A DNA stretch of 64,000 bases from Henricia sp. BOLD:AAB3569 (GCA_037783545.1 JBBELK010000052.1:2356001-2420000), one strand, 5' to 3'. Numbered from the stretch's first letter, positions 22,774 to 34,466 are shown. The notes: a model not told the origin generated them from the sequence alone. Numbers and translations: made by a program.

Positions 22774-22796
22774 GCACTTAGTTCAGAACAACGTCT

Positions 22797-23633
22797 TTAG
22801 TAGCCTTGCCCGAGTCTAGGGCGTGACGTGAGCGACCTCTCTCGCGCGATAAATTGTAGCCAGCGACAAGACTGGTTACCAGAATATCTTGCAATGCTGT
22901 AGGACTCGAGTCCGGACTCGGACTCAGTCCGGACTCGAGTCCCGATTTTTAAGTACTCGGACTCGGACTCAGACTCGTCTAGTCAGGTCTGAAATCCAGA
23001 CTTACACGCGCGAGGCTAAATCATAGCCTTGTTCTTTCTGTACTCGACGTGTTTTATGGGCGGGGACTCTTTATGCTAATTTTTCAAAGAGAGCACTGAA
23101 ACGTAAAAGCTCATTGGTTAACGGTTGTTTCGACAGAACAATACGGTGCTGTTTGAACAATAGCAGATTTTCCGTACGTATACCAGTTGGTAAGTTCACA
23201 AACACGTCTGTCGCCATACCTTTACAGAAAGTACGTGCATGAGGGGTATCTTCTGGTCTTCGTGAAAGTCATCAATTTGATTTCCTCACTTGTATTAAAC
23301 ACCACGTGATGATATACTGTACACTACATATGTACGACGTACAAACGTTTATGCTATATTTGACCCGAGGGTCAAAATAGTGAGCTCTGATTGTATGTTA
23401 TGTAAGATATGAATATTTATAACCACTCGGGTTTCGCATAAGTAATTGCGTTGGATTTCCAACACAGAAATAAAGAAACACATAACACTTCGTGTACAGA
23501 AAGAACAATGCTATGATTTAGCCTCGCGCGTGTAAGTCTGGATTTCAGACCAAGATATTCCAGTAACCAGCCTAGTCGCTGGCTACAGTTTATCGCAAGA
23601 GGTCGCTCACGCCATAGATTGGACAAGGCTTCG
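22797..23633. mobile_element. 0.84-kb element with ~190-bp inverted ends
   Basis: About 22,797-23,045 and 23,500-23,633 are inverted copies (for example CTCGCGCGTGTAAGTCTGG at right). The left arm includes an extra palindrome of GGACTCGAGTCC units at 22,905-22,945. No transposase found. Confidence 0.65.
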
Positions 23634-24455
23634 ACTTTAGTTGTTTCTTTGGTGTAAATTACCCTTTTAGACTTGGGCTTGGTGCATCTCAGAAATATTA
23701 ACGTGGCTGAACAAATATCTGGTTTGAACGTCAACTGGAACGTTGACTTCTGCTGTCCATTGTAAACTATGAAGTATGCCAGAAAAGCCTCGTTTTGAAT
23801 GCGACCGTGCAAGTGGTGAATTAGTCGACACGAGTTTAACATTGATCTCTTGATCCACCTGACTGTTCATATTATAATCGTCCCCAAATTGGAATTGACT
23901 TAAGGAAGCTAATCAAACGCACCGATTGAGATCGTCGAAGGTGTGCGACCCGGCGGCAAATCATTTTGGTGTGAATGACATACGCGTAGACCCGTTGCAT
24001 CGGCAGCCATGTCACGGGACATATTTTCTTATTTTAGTGATGTGACAATTATCCACAGTTGCTACTCATGCAAGACATACGATGACAATGTGAATTCACC
24101 CAAGGATGGTCACCATGCAAAGACCCTATCAGAACTTAGTAGCGATGCAAAAATATTCTTTTAATTAAATAATTAGCATTTTTCGTGTTTCGCTTGAATA
24201 GCGTCTGGTGTACTGACGTACTTCCCTTCACATGCACACTTAGTATCCAGTTGACCAGACTAAATATTGATTTTATTTGGCAAATGCACGGTACAGATTC
24301 ATTGTCGACAAATTCATTGTGCTTTCGGCAAATGTTTTTTTTAAGAATCGTAAAGGCATAGCTATATCGCCAATGCTGTTACTGCGCTGGTAATATCTAT
24401 ATTAAATCAGCACCAGTTGTTCCGCGAGGGCGCTCATCCGTTCAACAAACCCCAC
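23634..24455. other. no gene seen
   Basis: Searched for the missing first exon of the gene ending at 25,516. No ATG followed by a hydrophobic stretch and a phase-1 donor was found. Confidence 0.4.
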
Positions 24456-24457
24456 CC

Positions 24458-24492
<35 letters not shown>

Positions 24493-24555
24493 CCCCACCG
24501 CCACCACACCCCACTCCCCGCCACCACACCCCACTCCCCTCCCCCACACCCACCC
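24456..24555. repeat. poly(C) tract and C-rich simple repeat
   Basis: About 30 consecutive C followed by CCACCACACCCCACTCCC-like repeats. Length is unreliable in most sequencing methods. Confidence 0.8.
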
Positions 24556-24872
24556 CATGGTTGGCTATAAGAGAATGAAGCGACGCCTCGGCCATCTTGA
24601 AACGTGGACATCAAAGTTTTGCCTAGACTGGTCCCCGGCTCTTAAAATCTCTCGTATAAGCCTCACCATTGCAACGAAGCTTGGAAGGCAAAACGGTCTC
24701 ACACCCCCATTCAACAGTTTATATTTTATAGTGATGATTCGTGATACACGACTGAGAACTGCTTCCGCGTGAATAAAAAAGGTTTACGTGTGAAAAGTAA
24801 AGGAAGTAACAACTCTTACTTAATTTGTTATTGATGGTGACGAGTTCGTCATTTCAACGTGTTTCCTTACAG

Positions 24873-25516
24873 GGCCATATGGGATCCACCCCGACAAGTA
24901 CAATCAAAAACCTCTTAACCAGAACGGCATGCAATACGGCAAGGAGGCTGGTCAGGTCGGTATTGGAATCGACGTCCCGAAAGGTACCGGCGTGGTGCAA
25001 GTTTCGGCCGAAAAGGTCAACGTGGACTACTTCGGCGGCGCTCCCGGCGTCCCCGGCCCCGAGGGCGGTTACCAGGGCCAGCTGACACCGGACGGCGGCG
25101 GCCGAGGACTGGGGGGCATCGATCCGAAACTTGCGGGGAAGGACCCGGAATTCAGCCCGGACCTACCAGCACCACCCAGCGGTGCTGACGCGGCTGTATT
25201 GCCGGGCGGTGCGGCATTGCCACCGGTAGTGGTAGGCGGTGCCGACACGGTGGACACAAGGGAGGGATCCACCGCAAAGGACCGTCACTTCCCTGACATT
25301 AGTACAGCGAACAAACCAAGAACCAATTCGACTGCAGGGGGGGATTCTAAAAACTTGTCGAGAAAGGGCGATTCCGACCGTGAATCGGGCGGCGGGTCGG
25401 CGGGCACCGCAGCTGGTGTTGCGGTGGGGTTCTTGGTATTAACGGCATTTGTAGCCGCTGTTGCATTCTTCATTGTCAAACGGAGAAGACGTTACGGGTA
25501 TCTAAGCCCAATTTAA
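24873..25516 (+). CDS. terminal exon of a third single-pass membrane protein
   Basis: Acceptor TTCCTTACAG ends at 24,872; two bases (GG) finish the incoming codon, so again phase 1. The exon gives about 214 residues: PYGIHPDKYNQ at the start, a Gly/Pro-rich part with a short collagen-like patch (GAPGVPGPEGG), a Pro/Ala/Gly linker, a Ser/Asn-rich part with possible N-glycosylation sites (NST, NLS), then a membrane helix (AAGVAVGFLVLTAFVAAVAFFIV), KRRRR and a 7-residue end. No Cys. Stop at 25,514-25,516. Its signal-peptide exon was not found; it could be unrecognised, or the exon at 16,773 could be shared as an alternative first exon since the phase matches. No known family. Confidence 0.72.
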
Positions 25517-25854
25517 AGTAATTTACGTCGATATATTTTATGGTGGATGCCAGACCGAAAAATACGCATTTGTTTTGATTCACAACAAATTAACAATGCG
25601 CTGCCGCATGCTTTTCCGTAGATTTTATTGAGTAGACATAGAAAGCGAAATGTTATTCGAAAATCTTTCCGTCGTCATGGATGCTAGCTACAAAGCCAGT
25701 AATCAGTTTGCTTCAGAAATCAAATTTATGTCTGTAATGTACATATCCCCAAACTATTTACTCTGAGAAAAAAAATAATGAAAGCACAGCACAAGTTTTT
25801 AAAAGGTTCGTTTTATTTGTAAAGCTTAATTAATAGTGGTTATTGATTAATTTT

Positions 25855-25860
25855 AATAAA
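25855..25860 (+). terminator. probable poly(A) signal
   Basis: AATAAA 340 bp after the stop, with TGTGTATATTTTTGTGTC about 40 bp further on, a good cleavage context. The segmental duplication starts only about 95 bp downstream. Confidence 0.5.
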
Positions 25861-26104
25861 ATACACCAGTATATGAGTATTTTAAAGAGTTTTGCATAGC
25901 TGTGTATATTTTTGTGTCGAGATTGCTTTCAATGTTGCTTTTTAGGGGTTTAAAATGGAATCTATATATTTATAGTCTATAGTGTTGCTGTCTGAATAAT
26001 TCATTTCAGTTCAACCGGTGTGGCGTGCGCAGCTAGCCTCGTGCACGCAGAACTTAAGACTGGCCTGCGGCCATTTTCATAAAGCAGTTTAGCCGAAAAT
26101 ATGC

Positions 26105-26553
26105 TTAAAGTTGCACTGCCCGTGTTTGGGCCGATTTGGGCGTACACTTTTTTTTTAAAAGTTAAATAGGTATTTTTCTAGAATAGAAAAAAGTTATCAG
26201 CTTTCATTTGGTACCAAGAACGTAAAAATCCGTCAAGGATTAATGCCAGTCGATTAAAAACAAGAAATTATTAAATGGCCAGCAGGTCATTTAATCGACA
26301 GGGTTATGACGTAAATGTACATGTGCGCGTACATGTGTACATTGTACGCATACTATGTACATATGAGCGTACGCGTACATGTACAACATGTGAAGCACGT
26401 TTCAAGAAAAAGGCTTGTATCTCCAATTCCCGACGTCGGAAATTTAAGTTTTTGATATTTTTCGTTACAGAGACACGTAAGCTTTCTAAATTCGTTCGCT
26501 TGTGTAATATTTTTTTTAATCCTTTCACCCAAACACGGGCAATGCAACTTTAA
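26105..26553. mobile_element. family F element, inverted, with clean empty site
   Basis: Same family as 7,745 but reverse orientation, bounded by TTAA. Copy 2 of the duplication reads ATATGCTTAATCCAAAA at 46,735-46,751, a single TTAA with no element, proving a 4-bp TTAA target duplication. Confidence 0.9.
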
Positions 26554-27333
26554 TCCAAAATTTGTTTGCTTTATAAAAATGGGTTTTCAGTCAAAATCTT
26601 ATATGATGTGTATTACAATTGACTGGTGATCTGCTAGTCTTGCTAAAAACACGATTTGACGATACAAGCTGACTATTAACCCATTTTTATAAAGTAAACA
26701 AATTTTGGATTAAGCATTTTTCCCCTGCTAAACAGCTGTATGAAATTGGAACCTGGTGCATCCCACTAAATCAGGCGCGCCATTGGAATCAGTGCTAAAT
26801 GCCTATATTTAAAAACAATCATTTAGAAATACTTAAAACTCTCACAGCGTCTTGGAAGACAAAAACAAAACACACACATTCACACGCAACCCACACACAA
26901 GAATGAGGAGGCTGATAGTAACGTGTATGACCTTGTGGAAAGGCTGACTGACCACCCTTCGTAAGTGTCGCTGAGGCAGGGTGCGCCACTCTGTCTGAAG
27001 TGCTTACCGATAAACTGCATTCTGGGTTTTTTGAGACGCGGGCATCCAGAGGTTATACACTCTCAGAACGTTGGTTAAAAAAAAATAACCAACTTGGTTA
27101 AGATTTTAACCAACCATGTATTACCAGGTGAACATCCCAACAGTTGGTTAAACCCTTAACCAACCCAGGTTGGGTAAAATTTGAAAAGTGGTTGGTTAAA
27201 TATTTTAACCAATGATTGGTTAATTTTATTTTAACCAACCTGTTGGGTAATGATGGGTTGGGCAAATTTTAACCATGCAGTTGGTTATATCCGAATGTTT
27301 GGGCAATTTACTGTAATGCTGCATGTCCACAGT

Positions 27334-27503
27334 AGTTTACTACTAAAGTGAAAACGTCACCCTTTGTGTGTTGCCATGGTTTTTGGGTCTACACCAAAAC
27401 CAGTGAACTGTTTTCATGCGCTATACCAATGAACGTTTAAGATTACCAGCGAATGTTTAGACCCAATTACCATGGTAACTGACGTCACACTTTAGTAGTC
27501 TAT
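27334..27503. mobile_element. MITE (TACTACTAAAGTG ends), copy 1 only
   Basis: Same family as 9,241-9,410. Absent in copy 2, where the flanks join at about 47,436. Confidence 0.75.
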
Positions 27504-27896
27504 TGGGAAATATTTTACCAACAGTTGGTTAATTGACGCCTTAGTATATCCTTGTCATCTAATTGGACGATAGCAGGTCACGTGCCGTTTAATATTTATT
27601 TTCATTTAATGCTACGTCACTAACCGTGCAGCTTCGTTTCATTTGCGGTACAATTTTGTTCCATACATATTTTTCATTGCACGATGCGCCCACTGTATGT
27701 ATATAGTTTGTATAATGTTGGGAGTTCTTTAAGATATTTAGGAATAAAGGACATTAAATAAAGGCAAACACTACACAATGGACTTGAGAGTTTGACATTT
27801 GTTTTTGATATTTCATGTCTTGGGTCCATCCCCCCCCCCCCCCCCCCCGCGAGAAGAGTTATCCTATAATATTTAAGGAATAGCCCAAGCAGGAGA

Positions 27897-27975
27897 ACGT
27901 GAAGATAACAACCTTCCTTAACCGGGTTTCGAACGCGGGTCCTTCGGTACCGCACTTAGCAACAGTACCACTAGT
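27897..27975 (-). repeat. tRNA-like fragment
   Basis: Minus strand holds a box B-like GCGTTCGAAACCC and a box A-like AGTGGTACTGTTGC, spaced as in a tRNA, but the stems do not pair well. Present in both duplication copies (about 47,830 in copy 2). Likely a SINE head or pseudogene. Confidence 0.45.
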
Positions 27976-28364
27976 TTGCACGAATCGCTACTCGCATGAA
28001 GAATACATTGAATTTGTCGCGGTCATTTTACTGCGTATATCAAACAGCCGCCGGTGTTATAGGCAGAGTTAAGGCGGATACACACTATCGCGGAAAAATC
28101 ACACTTCTGCTGTTAAAACGATCGTTAAAAGTAGCTTCAGCTACCGTTTTGGAAAGTCTGTTACGTTTCTCCCGACTTTTTGTATTTTTCTCATCTTGAA
28201 AAATCTCAACGAAATTAGTCAGTCGAGTTGGTACCTTTTGTTCACCGTGGCTCTATCATGGACCAATGTACGTGTACATGTAATGTACTCGTTTATACGT
28301 GTACACCAACGTTTGAACGACAAGCCCGTGCACTATAATAAATAACACTTTCATGTCGGCTTAA

Positions 28365-29693
28365 AGGGACAGTGTCGTCAGCTTCACCGCGTTTTGAAAT
28401 TCGGACCGAATTTGAGCCTTAGCGCATGCGCACTGCGACTTTGCTTGCGTATTAAACTTTACCCCAGTGTACGACTGTTGGGCTTATACGGACTCTATGA
28501 AAATCTGTTGTGCGTGCAAATGTTGCGCTGCTGATTATGACACGTGAGACTAGAACAAGTCTATGTGGGCGGTGCGGATTATTTATTTCCGAATATATGC
28601 CAGACTAGACGCGCGCGCGCTCGTTACACATTGACAAAAGCTCTGCATACATATTTTTGTGTACTGTGCATGTAGCTTTTCACTACTGTACTATAGTACA
28701 TGTAAATAAAGTGTGTACACTGATTAGATATATTTTTTTCAAGCAAAAATGGTCGTTAGAATTTATTGTCCAATAGGCATGCTTTTTATATCAACGTTTG
28801 GGGAATTTTATCAACTTTGTGAATCACGTCACCCCAAGGTTGCTGAACTTTTCCGTTTTGACGTTGTGGTAAAAAATACCTGGACAAACTAGTGCTTTGT
28901 GAAATCGAATGAATGGGGCACTTAGTGCGACTGTGGTTTTTTAAAACCGAAATGGTAGGATGGCAGCCAAAATCGTATTTGATGTGTATTGACTGGTATT
29001 CAGAATACCAGTCAATACACACCAAATACGATTTTGGCTGACAACTCATTTTTGCAAAATAAGGCAAACAAATTATGTGCTAACCAAATATTTGTGCTAT
29101 AAAACAGCGCCATGAAATTGGGCCATGAGCACGTGGGTAGTCGCCATATGTAAACAAACTTGAGACATTGAGATATTTGCGTGAGGCTGCTTCCAAGGAA
29201 CCACCCCACCCCTTCACCAAAATAATCACGACAAAATGAAATGAAAGCGAAGAAGAAACAGATTTGCATTGAGTAGTTTGTGGATTGTGTTATGCAAAGC
29301 CGTTATAAATTATGCACCTCCCCAGGCCAACCAGGACCCTGCCATCACACTGGAAAATCGTGGTTCATGTCGCTTTCTGTGACCATTTTATGTGATATTT
29401 TAATTGATACTGATTTCGAAAAAAAAATATTCACAATGTTTTACGCCTACATAGTACAAAAAGTCATGTACACGTCCGTACGTACGTATATGTACGTCTA
29501 GTCTACGTACATGAACATATTCCTGCAGGCCTAGCCTGCCAGACAAGAGGCGCGCGCGCGCGGTGTTCATGACTTGTGCGGTCGGCCAGGTCAAAAGTTC
29601 ATCAGTTGCTGCTAAAAATAGGAATGGAGAATTGAGAATCAGCAAGAGGGCTCACTTCAAAAACTTCATCCTTGTACTGACGACACTGTCCCT
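28365..29693. mobile_element. 1,329-bp TTAA element (piggyBac-like, non-autonomous)
   Basis: Flanked by TTAA (28,361-28,364; 29,694-29,697), ends AGGGACAGTGTCGTCAG / CTGACGACACTGTCCCT, perfect for 17 bp. Copy 2 has a single TTAA at this point (GTCGGCTTAAACCTACG, about 48,263). No transposase frame seen. Contains a strong hairpin at 28,970-29,036. Confidence 0.85.
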
Positions 29694-30250
29694 TTAAACC
29701 TACGAGAAAGGTTTTCAAAACCGACCGCTAGCAACCACTTACATACTCCACAACATTCACTGAAAGACCAGACAATAAAACGAGGCAGACTTACTTTGAA
29801 ATATATAGCTCGGTAACAGCTCGGCGTTATCAACACACTCGACATTTTCTGCACTGAGCTTCTGCAGACAAGCGAGTCATTAACCAATGGCAGCTTTCAC
29901 TGGGCACCACGTGACATGGTTGGGCGATGTTGTTTTTTAACCAACAAAGCTAGGCGTGGAAAAAAAGTATAACCAAGGTTGGTTAAAATACGGCTATCTG
30001 ACCTTATAGTTTACCAAACCCGAAAACAGAATTACTTAACCAACCATTGGTTTAACAAATTTACCAGACTCAAAGAGTTTAACCAACATTGGGAGATTTT
30101 TAAGTAAATTGTTAAGTAATTTTAACCCGGTGATATTTTAACCAGCGTTCTGAGAGTGTAGCTCATCCCCAGCAGGTTTAATTAGGCTAAAACCCAACAT
30201 AATCGGTTTTCTGATGAGAGCCCTTAATTACAGGATTTTCCCTAGAAACA

Positions 30251-30527
30251 TAGCCTTTGTTAAGGCCTCACAGCTGGGTGAGTCGCGCACCAGAACGAGA
30301 GCGCCACCATGCGACGAGGACGGGACGAGCAGCGTCAGCGAGCCAATCAGGTTCGCGCGGACCGGTTTGTTATCACGCGCGCGCGCTTTACACAAACATA
30401 CATTCGCAGCACAACAACGCATGGATGAATAATGTAACAGGGGCTGTATACATTAACAAATAATTACATGGTGGCGCTCTCTTTCTGGTGCGCGACTCAC
30501 CCAGCTGTGAGGCCTTAACAAAGGCTA
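30251..30527. mobile_element. 277-bp inverted-repeat element with 9-bp target duplication
   Basis: Flanked by CTAGAAACA on both sides (30,242-30,250; 30,528-30,536). Inverted ends begin TAGCCTTTGTTAAGGCCTC and extend about 55 bp. Copy 2 has a single CTAGAAACA. The 9-bp duplication and long inverted ends point to a Mutator-like element. Confidence 0.85.
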
Positions 30528-30904
30528 CTAGAAACAGGAAACAAACTTCTATTCTGATCAATAATTGATATTTTATGTGTTTCTATTTTGGAAGGATATA
30601 TATTCAAAAACATTGCCAATTATCTACACAAATCAATAATACATTGTGATACATTTGTAATCCTTTGATCCGTTTTAACGGCTGGCCGACATTCGAGGTC
30701 ATGAATGCTTTGAAAGAGAAAACATATATTTGGAAACTGTATAAATAATTACCACCAGCGCGGCAAGTGATAATATTTGGTATCAACCAGTACGTGAAAA
30801 CGGACATCAGCTTTTAGTGCGACTTGGAAATCAGGTACGTAAAATCGCGACAAATAGTCGACCTTTATTTGTTCTTTCTTAGAAAAAATGCTAGAATTTT
30901 CAAT

Positions 30905-31108
30905 TTTGTGGGGTGTTATGGCTGAGCGGTCTAGTGCGTCGAACTTAAGTTCCTGTGCTAGTACTATAGAATGTAGGTTCAATTCCGGGCCGCGACGGGT
31001 TGTGGCACCTGTGCCCTTGAGCAAGGCACTCAACCACACTTGCTCCCATTCCTGTAATTGGCGGGCTCTCCGCTGTTGGATGTGGTAAATAAATAAAAAT
31101 AAAAAATA
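30905..31108 (+). repeat. tRNA-Leu-like SINE, copy 1 only
   Basis: Head with box A TGGCTGAGCGGTCTAGTGCG and box B GGTTCAATTCC, body with CCTTGAGCAAGGCACT typical of tRNA-derived SINEs, A-rich tail of ATAAATAAAAATA type. Copy 2 (about 49,170) lacks it, so insertion followed the duplication. Confidence 0.85.
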
Positions 31109-31732
31109 AACACTATAGGCGCTCATTTGTAGCAGGGGCTTGTTTTCGCTAACATAAGCAGAAAGATGTTTCTGATGTATTTATTGGTCCAACCAATAAA
31201 CGACGATTGTCGATGACCATTGGTCGTCGGTCGACGGTTGACGCTGACCATTGGTCGATTTCGTAGTTAATACATAGTCTTTCTTCTGGTTGTTTTCGCG
31301 AAAACAGGCCCCACGTTGCGATTAGCAGGTTGTTGCCGTTTAATTTATGGCTTTTTCGGCAACTAAGGACTATATGCCAATAAAGCTACAATAAATCATT
31401 TGCAGTTCCCCAAAATTTTACTTCACGAGTTGACAAGAATTTAAAAAAACCCGACTACAATTGTTGATAGCAATGGTACACACCACATGATTCCCCCCCC
31501 CCCCCCCCGTGTAAAATGGCACATTTGTCGGAGAAATTGCCAACTGAAGGTGTTTTTTTAAAATTGTCTGCAGACAATTTCTACTATTCATTCAACACAA
31601 ATACCGGGTATGGATTTTTTTCAGGTTTACGGAAGTATTGCTACATCTATGTGGCCGAAATTTCTGCAAGGCAGTTTATCAATATTATTCTTTAGTTATG
31701 TAATGTTGTTGGTCCTGGTTTTAAAAGTTACT

Positions 31733-31910
31733 TTAATAATAATAATAATAATAATAAGATTTTAAACGCGCACATATCCACCCTGCTGGGTGTTCAAGGC
31801 GCAGAGACACTAAAAAAACAAACAAAATTCCTTGATTTCCAAATTTGCCGGCATTTGGGACACACTTTGACCAAATTCCCGTCACAATTTGGGGTGAGTC
31901 AACGGCCGTC
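31733..31910 (-). repeat. SINE fragment with (ATT)n tail, copy 1 only
   Basis: An (AAT)n run at the left end, then CCACCCTGCTGGGTGTTCAAGG, reads on the minus strand as a SINE with an ATT tail. Absent from copy 2 near 49,760. Confidence 0.55.
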
Positions 31911-31944
31911 CAAAGGTAATTGTCTTTAACTGTACGACGTTAGC

Positions 31945-32165
31945 TTTTACTTTATTATCAACTCAAGATGAAGAAAAATGGGATGTAGTTTTAGAAGTGG
32001 GAGGAAACCCCCAGAGAAACCTCCTGGGGGAAAAACCCACGCGGTCAAACCAAATTCACTTTCGCGCCCAGGAATCGAACCCGGAACGCCAGAGGTGAAA
32101 GGCGTGGAAAAGAACCAATGCCAACCCGACTGCCTCAATGTATGGATGACTGGTGGACACAAATT
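31945..32165 (-). repeat. tRNA-derived SINE, reverse orientation
   Basis: Inverse of the 22,503 SINE: CAACTCAAGATGAAG..., GGAGGAAACCCCCAGAG and AATCGAACCCGG (box B complement). Present in copy 2 at 49,801-50,030. Confidence 0.7.
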
Positions 32166-32467
32166 AATTAGAGACACAATATCGTTTTGGTATACAAATT
32201 AACATTTTGTAATAACGTATATCTTTGTAAAAACATAATTATTTCTCAACATGCAGAAAGTTTCAAAAACAATTTCCCCCAGAAATACTAAAGAATTTGT
32301 ATTTAATTCAGACATTGACACATATTTATGTATAAGCAACATATAAAATTGTAACGCTCGTTTTAACGCCCCCTGATATAGAGCTCTTCCTGATATCAAG
32401 CTTCCTTTTCTAAGTCCCGGCTGTTATTCTGTCCATTGTGTATGCACTGGTTATAGCGCTCTTTTGA

Positions 32468-32925
32468 TTTAAGGGTATTCCCAAAATTAGGGGGTCCAAA
32501 ACTTTGGTGTGATGTCCCAGTTATGTACGACACCCTGTGCTTCAATAATCTCAACTCATGATCACAAATTCTCAGCAACAGACTGTGGTCTGTGTTTACA
32601 AGGGACAGCACAAATTTCTTGAATATTTTGTTCTGTGATTACTGACAAATATTTGAAACAAAAGACCATAAAGGCTCATAATTTGTTATTGAATAGAAAT
32701 TTGGTGTCCCAGGTTACCTACGCCAATGAAAATTAGCTGTAGAAGAGTTTGCATTAACCCGGTGTCTTATCCACACACAAACGTTAAATTTAAGTGGTAT
32801 TTATGGAAATAAAAATGAATATTTTCTACTGGAAATCCACTTTCAATCACTAAACACACTTGAAAATCTTTAAAAGCATGTCACACTTTTGGACCCCTAA
32901 TTTTGGGAATTATACCCATAAAGCT
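32468..32925. mobile_element. inverted-repeat element directly upstream of gene A
   Basis: Ends of the type GGGTATTCCCAAAATTAGGGG and CCCCTAATTTTGGGAATTATACCC are inverted. It ends about 75 bp before the start codon of gene A and also precedes gene B (about 50,324-51,815, there interrupted by a 1,030-bp insertion). Confidence 0.7.
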
Positions 32926-33000
32926 CTATTATACCCATAAATTAGTTCGGTCCCTTAAAGGGCGCTATAATGATAGTTTACTTTTTAACAGGGAGTTGAC

Positions 33001-33082
33001 ATGGCGAGAACCACAGCATATTTGATACTGGCTGCACTCTACGTGGCGTATGCGCAGGCTTCACTTTACATCCAAACCAATG
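33001..33082 (+). CDS. gene A exon 1: signal peptide of a small secreted six-Cys protein
   Basis: 27 codons plus one base. MARTTAYLILAALYVAYAQA is a clear signal peptide (basic start, hydrophobic core, AQA before the likely cut). The donor GTATGT at 33,083 is phase 1. A polypyrimidine run and CAG (TTTACTTTTTAACAG) end 10 bases before the ATG, so an untranslated 5' exon may be spliced on. Full gene: exons 33,001-33,082, 34,467-34,566, 38,639-38,879; predicted 140 residues, Cys at 30, 40, 43, 45, 59 and 80, then an Asp-rich tail. Secreted; function unknown. Its duplicate, gene B, starts at 51,885. Seven of 27 codons here change the amino acid between the two genes, five of them in the first residues after the signal peptide. 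Confidence 0.8.
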
Positions 33083-33435
33083 GTATGTGATGGCGGTAAT
33101 GACCTCATTTAATACGCCTTTTGCGCATTCTCAAGGCATCATGGGACTGGATGACATGATAACGTCTGTGGACTTTATTCTTTTTATACATAGACGGCTA
33201 ACAAGTGATCTTCGCGTATAATTTTCACAAAGAAGAGACCCATTATTGATCATCATTATTCTAATTGCAGAAAAATGAAACAATAAAGACAATTCAGTAA
33301 AAGTATGGAATTATAACTCTACAACATAATTCATCTGATTGGGTATATCGCGGTACTTGAATCAACGGCAATGGTAATTTAATAATTGGTACTGTGTGAA
33401 ATAATTTTTCTTATTTTATCTCAATGAAACTCAAT

Positions 33436-33758
33436 TTAAAGGAGCGTGACCAGATTTTTCCAAAAATGAATTTCGTTCTAACAATCGTATAAATTACCTC
33501 CCCAAAACACTGTCGATGAGAATAAAACAGGAAATTTGCAATCTCAAATTTGGCTTGGGAGACAGACAAAAAGGTTGACACAATAACTGCAAAGTTTACA
33601 AAGCATTGGTGGTTTTTTATGATGTCCCTGGAAATATACGGATTGAAAGCGTGAAACGTTATAATAGCAATGAGAAAAATATGATTATGGTATCAAAATC
33701 TCACCACCCATGGGAAAAATGGGTTGGTCACAAATTTGATCTGGTCACGCTCCTTTAA
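33436..33758. mobile_element. family E MITE, intron 1 of gene A
   Basis: TTAA-bounded, AGGAGCGTGACCAGA / TCTGGTCACGCTCCT ends. Copy 2 counterpart at 52,311-53,760 carries an hAT insertion. Confidence 0.8.
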
Positions 33759-34466
33759 TATAATTTAAAAAACAATACAACAAAAAATAGCATCTCGGCC
33801 CTTAAAGGCACAGGCTCATCAGCAATGCGTGCGCGCCAAATTCGTGCCACGAAATACGCAGCTCCATGCCTTTGGTATGCATGCGAGAAATCATTCATAT
33901 TTGTAACCGCTTTGCAGAAATGAGAATAAAATTGATAAATTAGGTCATGTTCCCGGACACAGGTTTGTGTGAACAATTCCAGCCTTGTTTGTCGTTCAAT
34001 CCCATGTCTTGAGTGTGTTTAATTGTACAATTTCTTTTCCCCAGAAGCTATATTATGAGCTAAGATAGAACAAAATTTCATCATGACCCGAAAAGTGCCT
34101 TTTTTTACTCGGAATAGTGTATTGTCAAGTCTTTTCAGACGTCAAAGTAGCCGATTTATACAAAAGCGATCATTACTTTATAAAACATAATTTTGCGTGG
34201 TTGTATGTACAATTAAGGCTAATTCGTGACCCAAATATCGCGTGTTGTAAACAACATCTGTCAGACTGTCATGAATTTAAAACAAATCTATTGTTTTTAT
34301 TTTTTTATGAATAATTGATTATATTTTTAGGGATTATAACACAGGGACCGCCGAGGTAAATCAATTCGATACAAATGTGCATTGATTGATTGAATGATTG
34401 ATGTATTTGTTCGCTGATTGATCGGTAATTGATCGAGCAATTTCTTATTGTTTTATTTCGATTTAG

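Larger units (their letters stand above)
27056..30160. mobile_element. TA-flanked inverted-repeat element with nested insertions
   Basis: Ends are TACACTCTCAGAACGTTGGT and its inverse ACCAGCGTTCTGAGAGTGTA. The outer parts are rich in TTGGTTAA / TTAACCAA. In copy 2 the same element is only 1.5 kb (47,207-48,722), because copy 1 also carries nested elements at 27,334 and 28,365. No transposase visible. Confidence 0.75.

Noticed and set aside
23160-23200. Donor-like GGTAAGTT at about 23,190 as first exon for the 24,873 gene
   Set aside because: No upstream ATG or hydrophobic stretch in frame; it lies within an inverted-repeat element.
24402-24614. Gly-rich minus-strand frame
   Set aside because: Translation of the poly(C) and C-rich simple repeat.
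34117-34314. Open frame shared by both duplication copies (also 54,248-54,478) with a TTTTCAG acceptor and phase-1 entry
   Set aside because: Divergence is about the same as intron background and the end runs into poly(T) with different tails; could be an exon but support is too thin.
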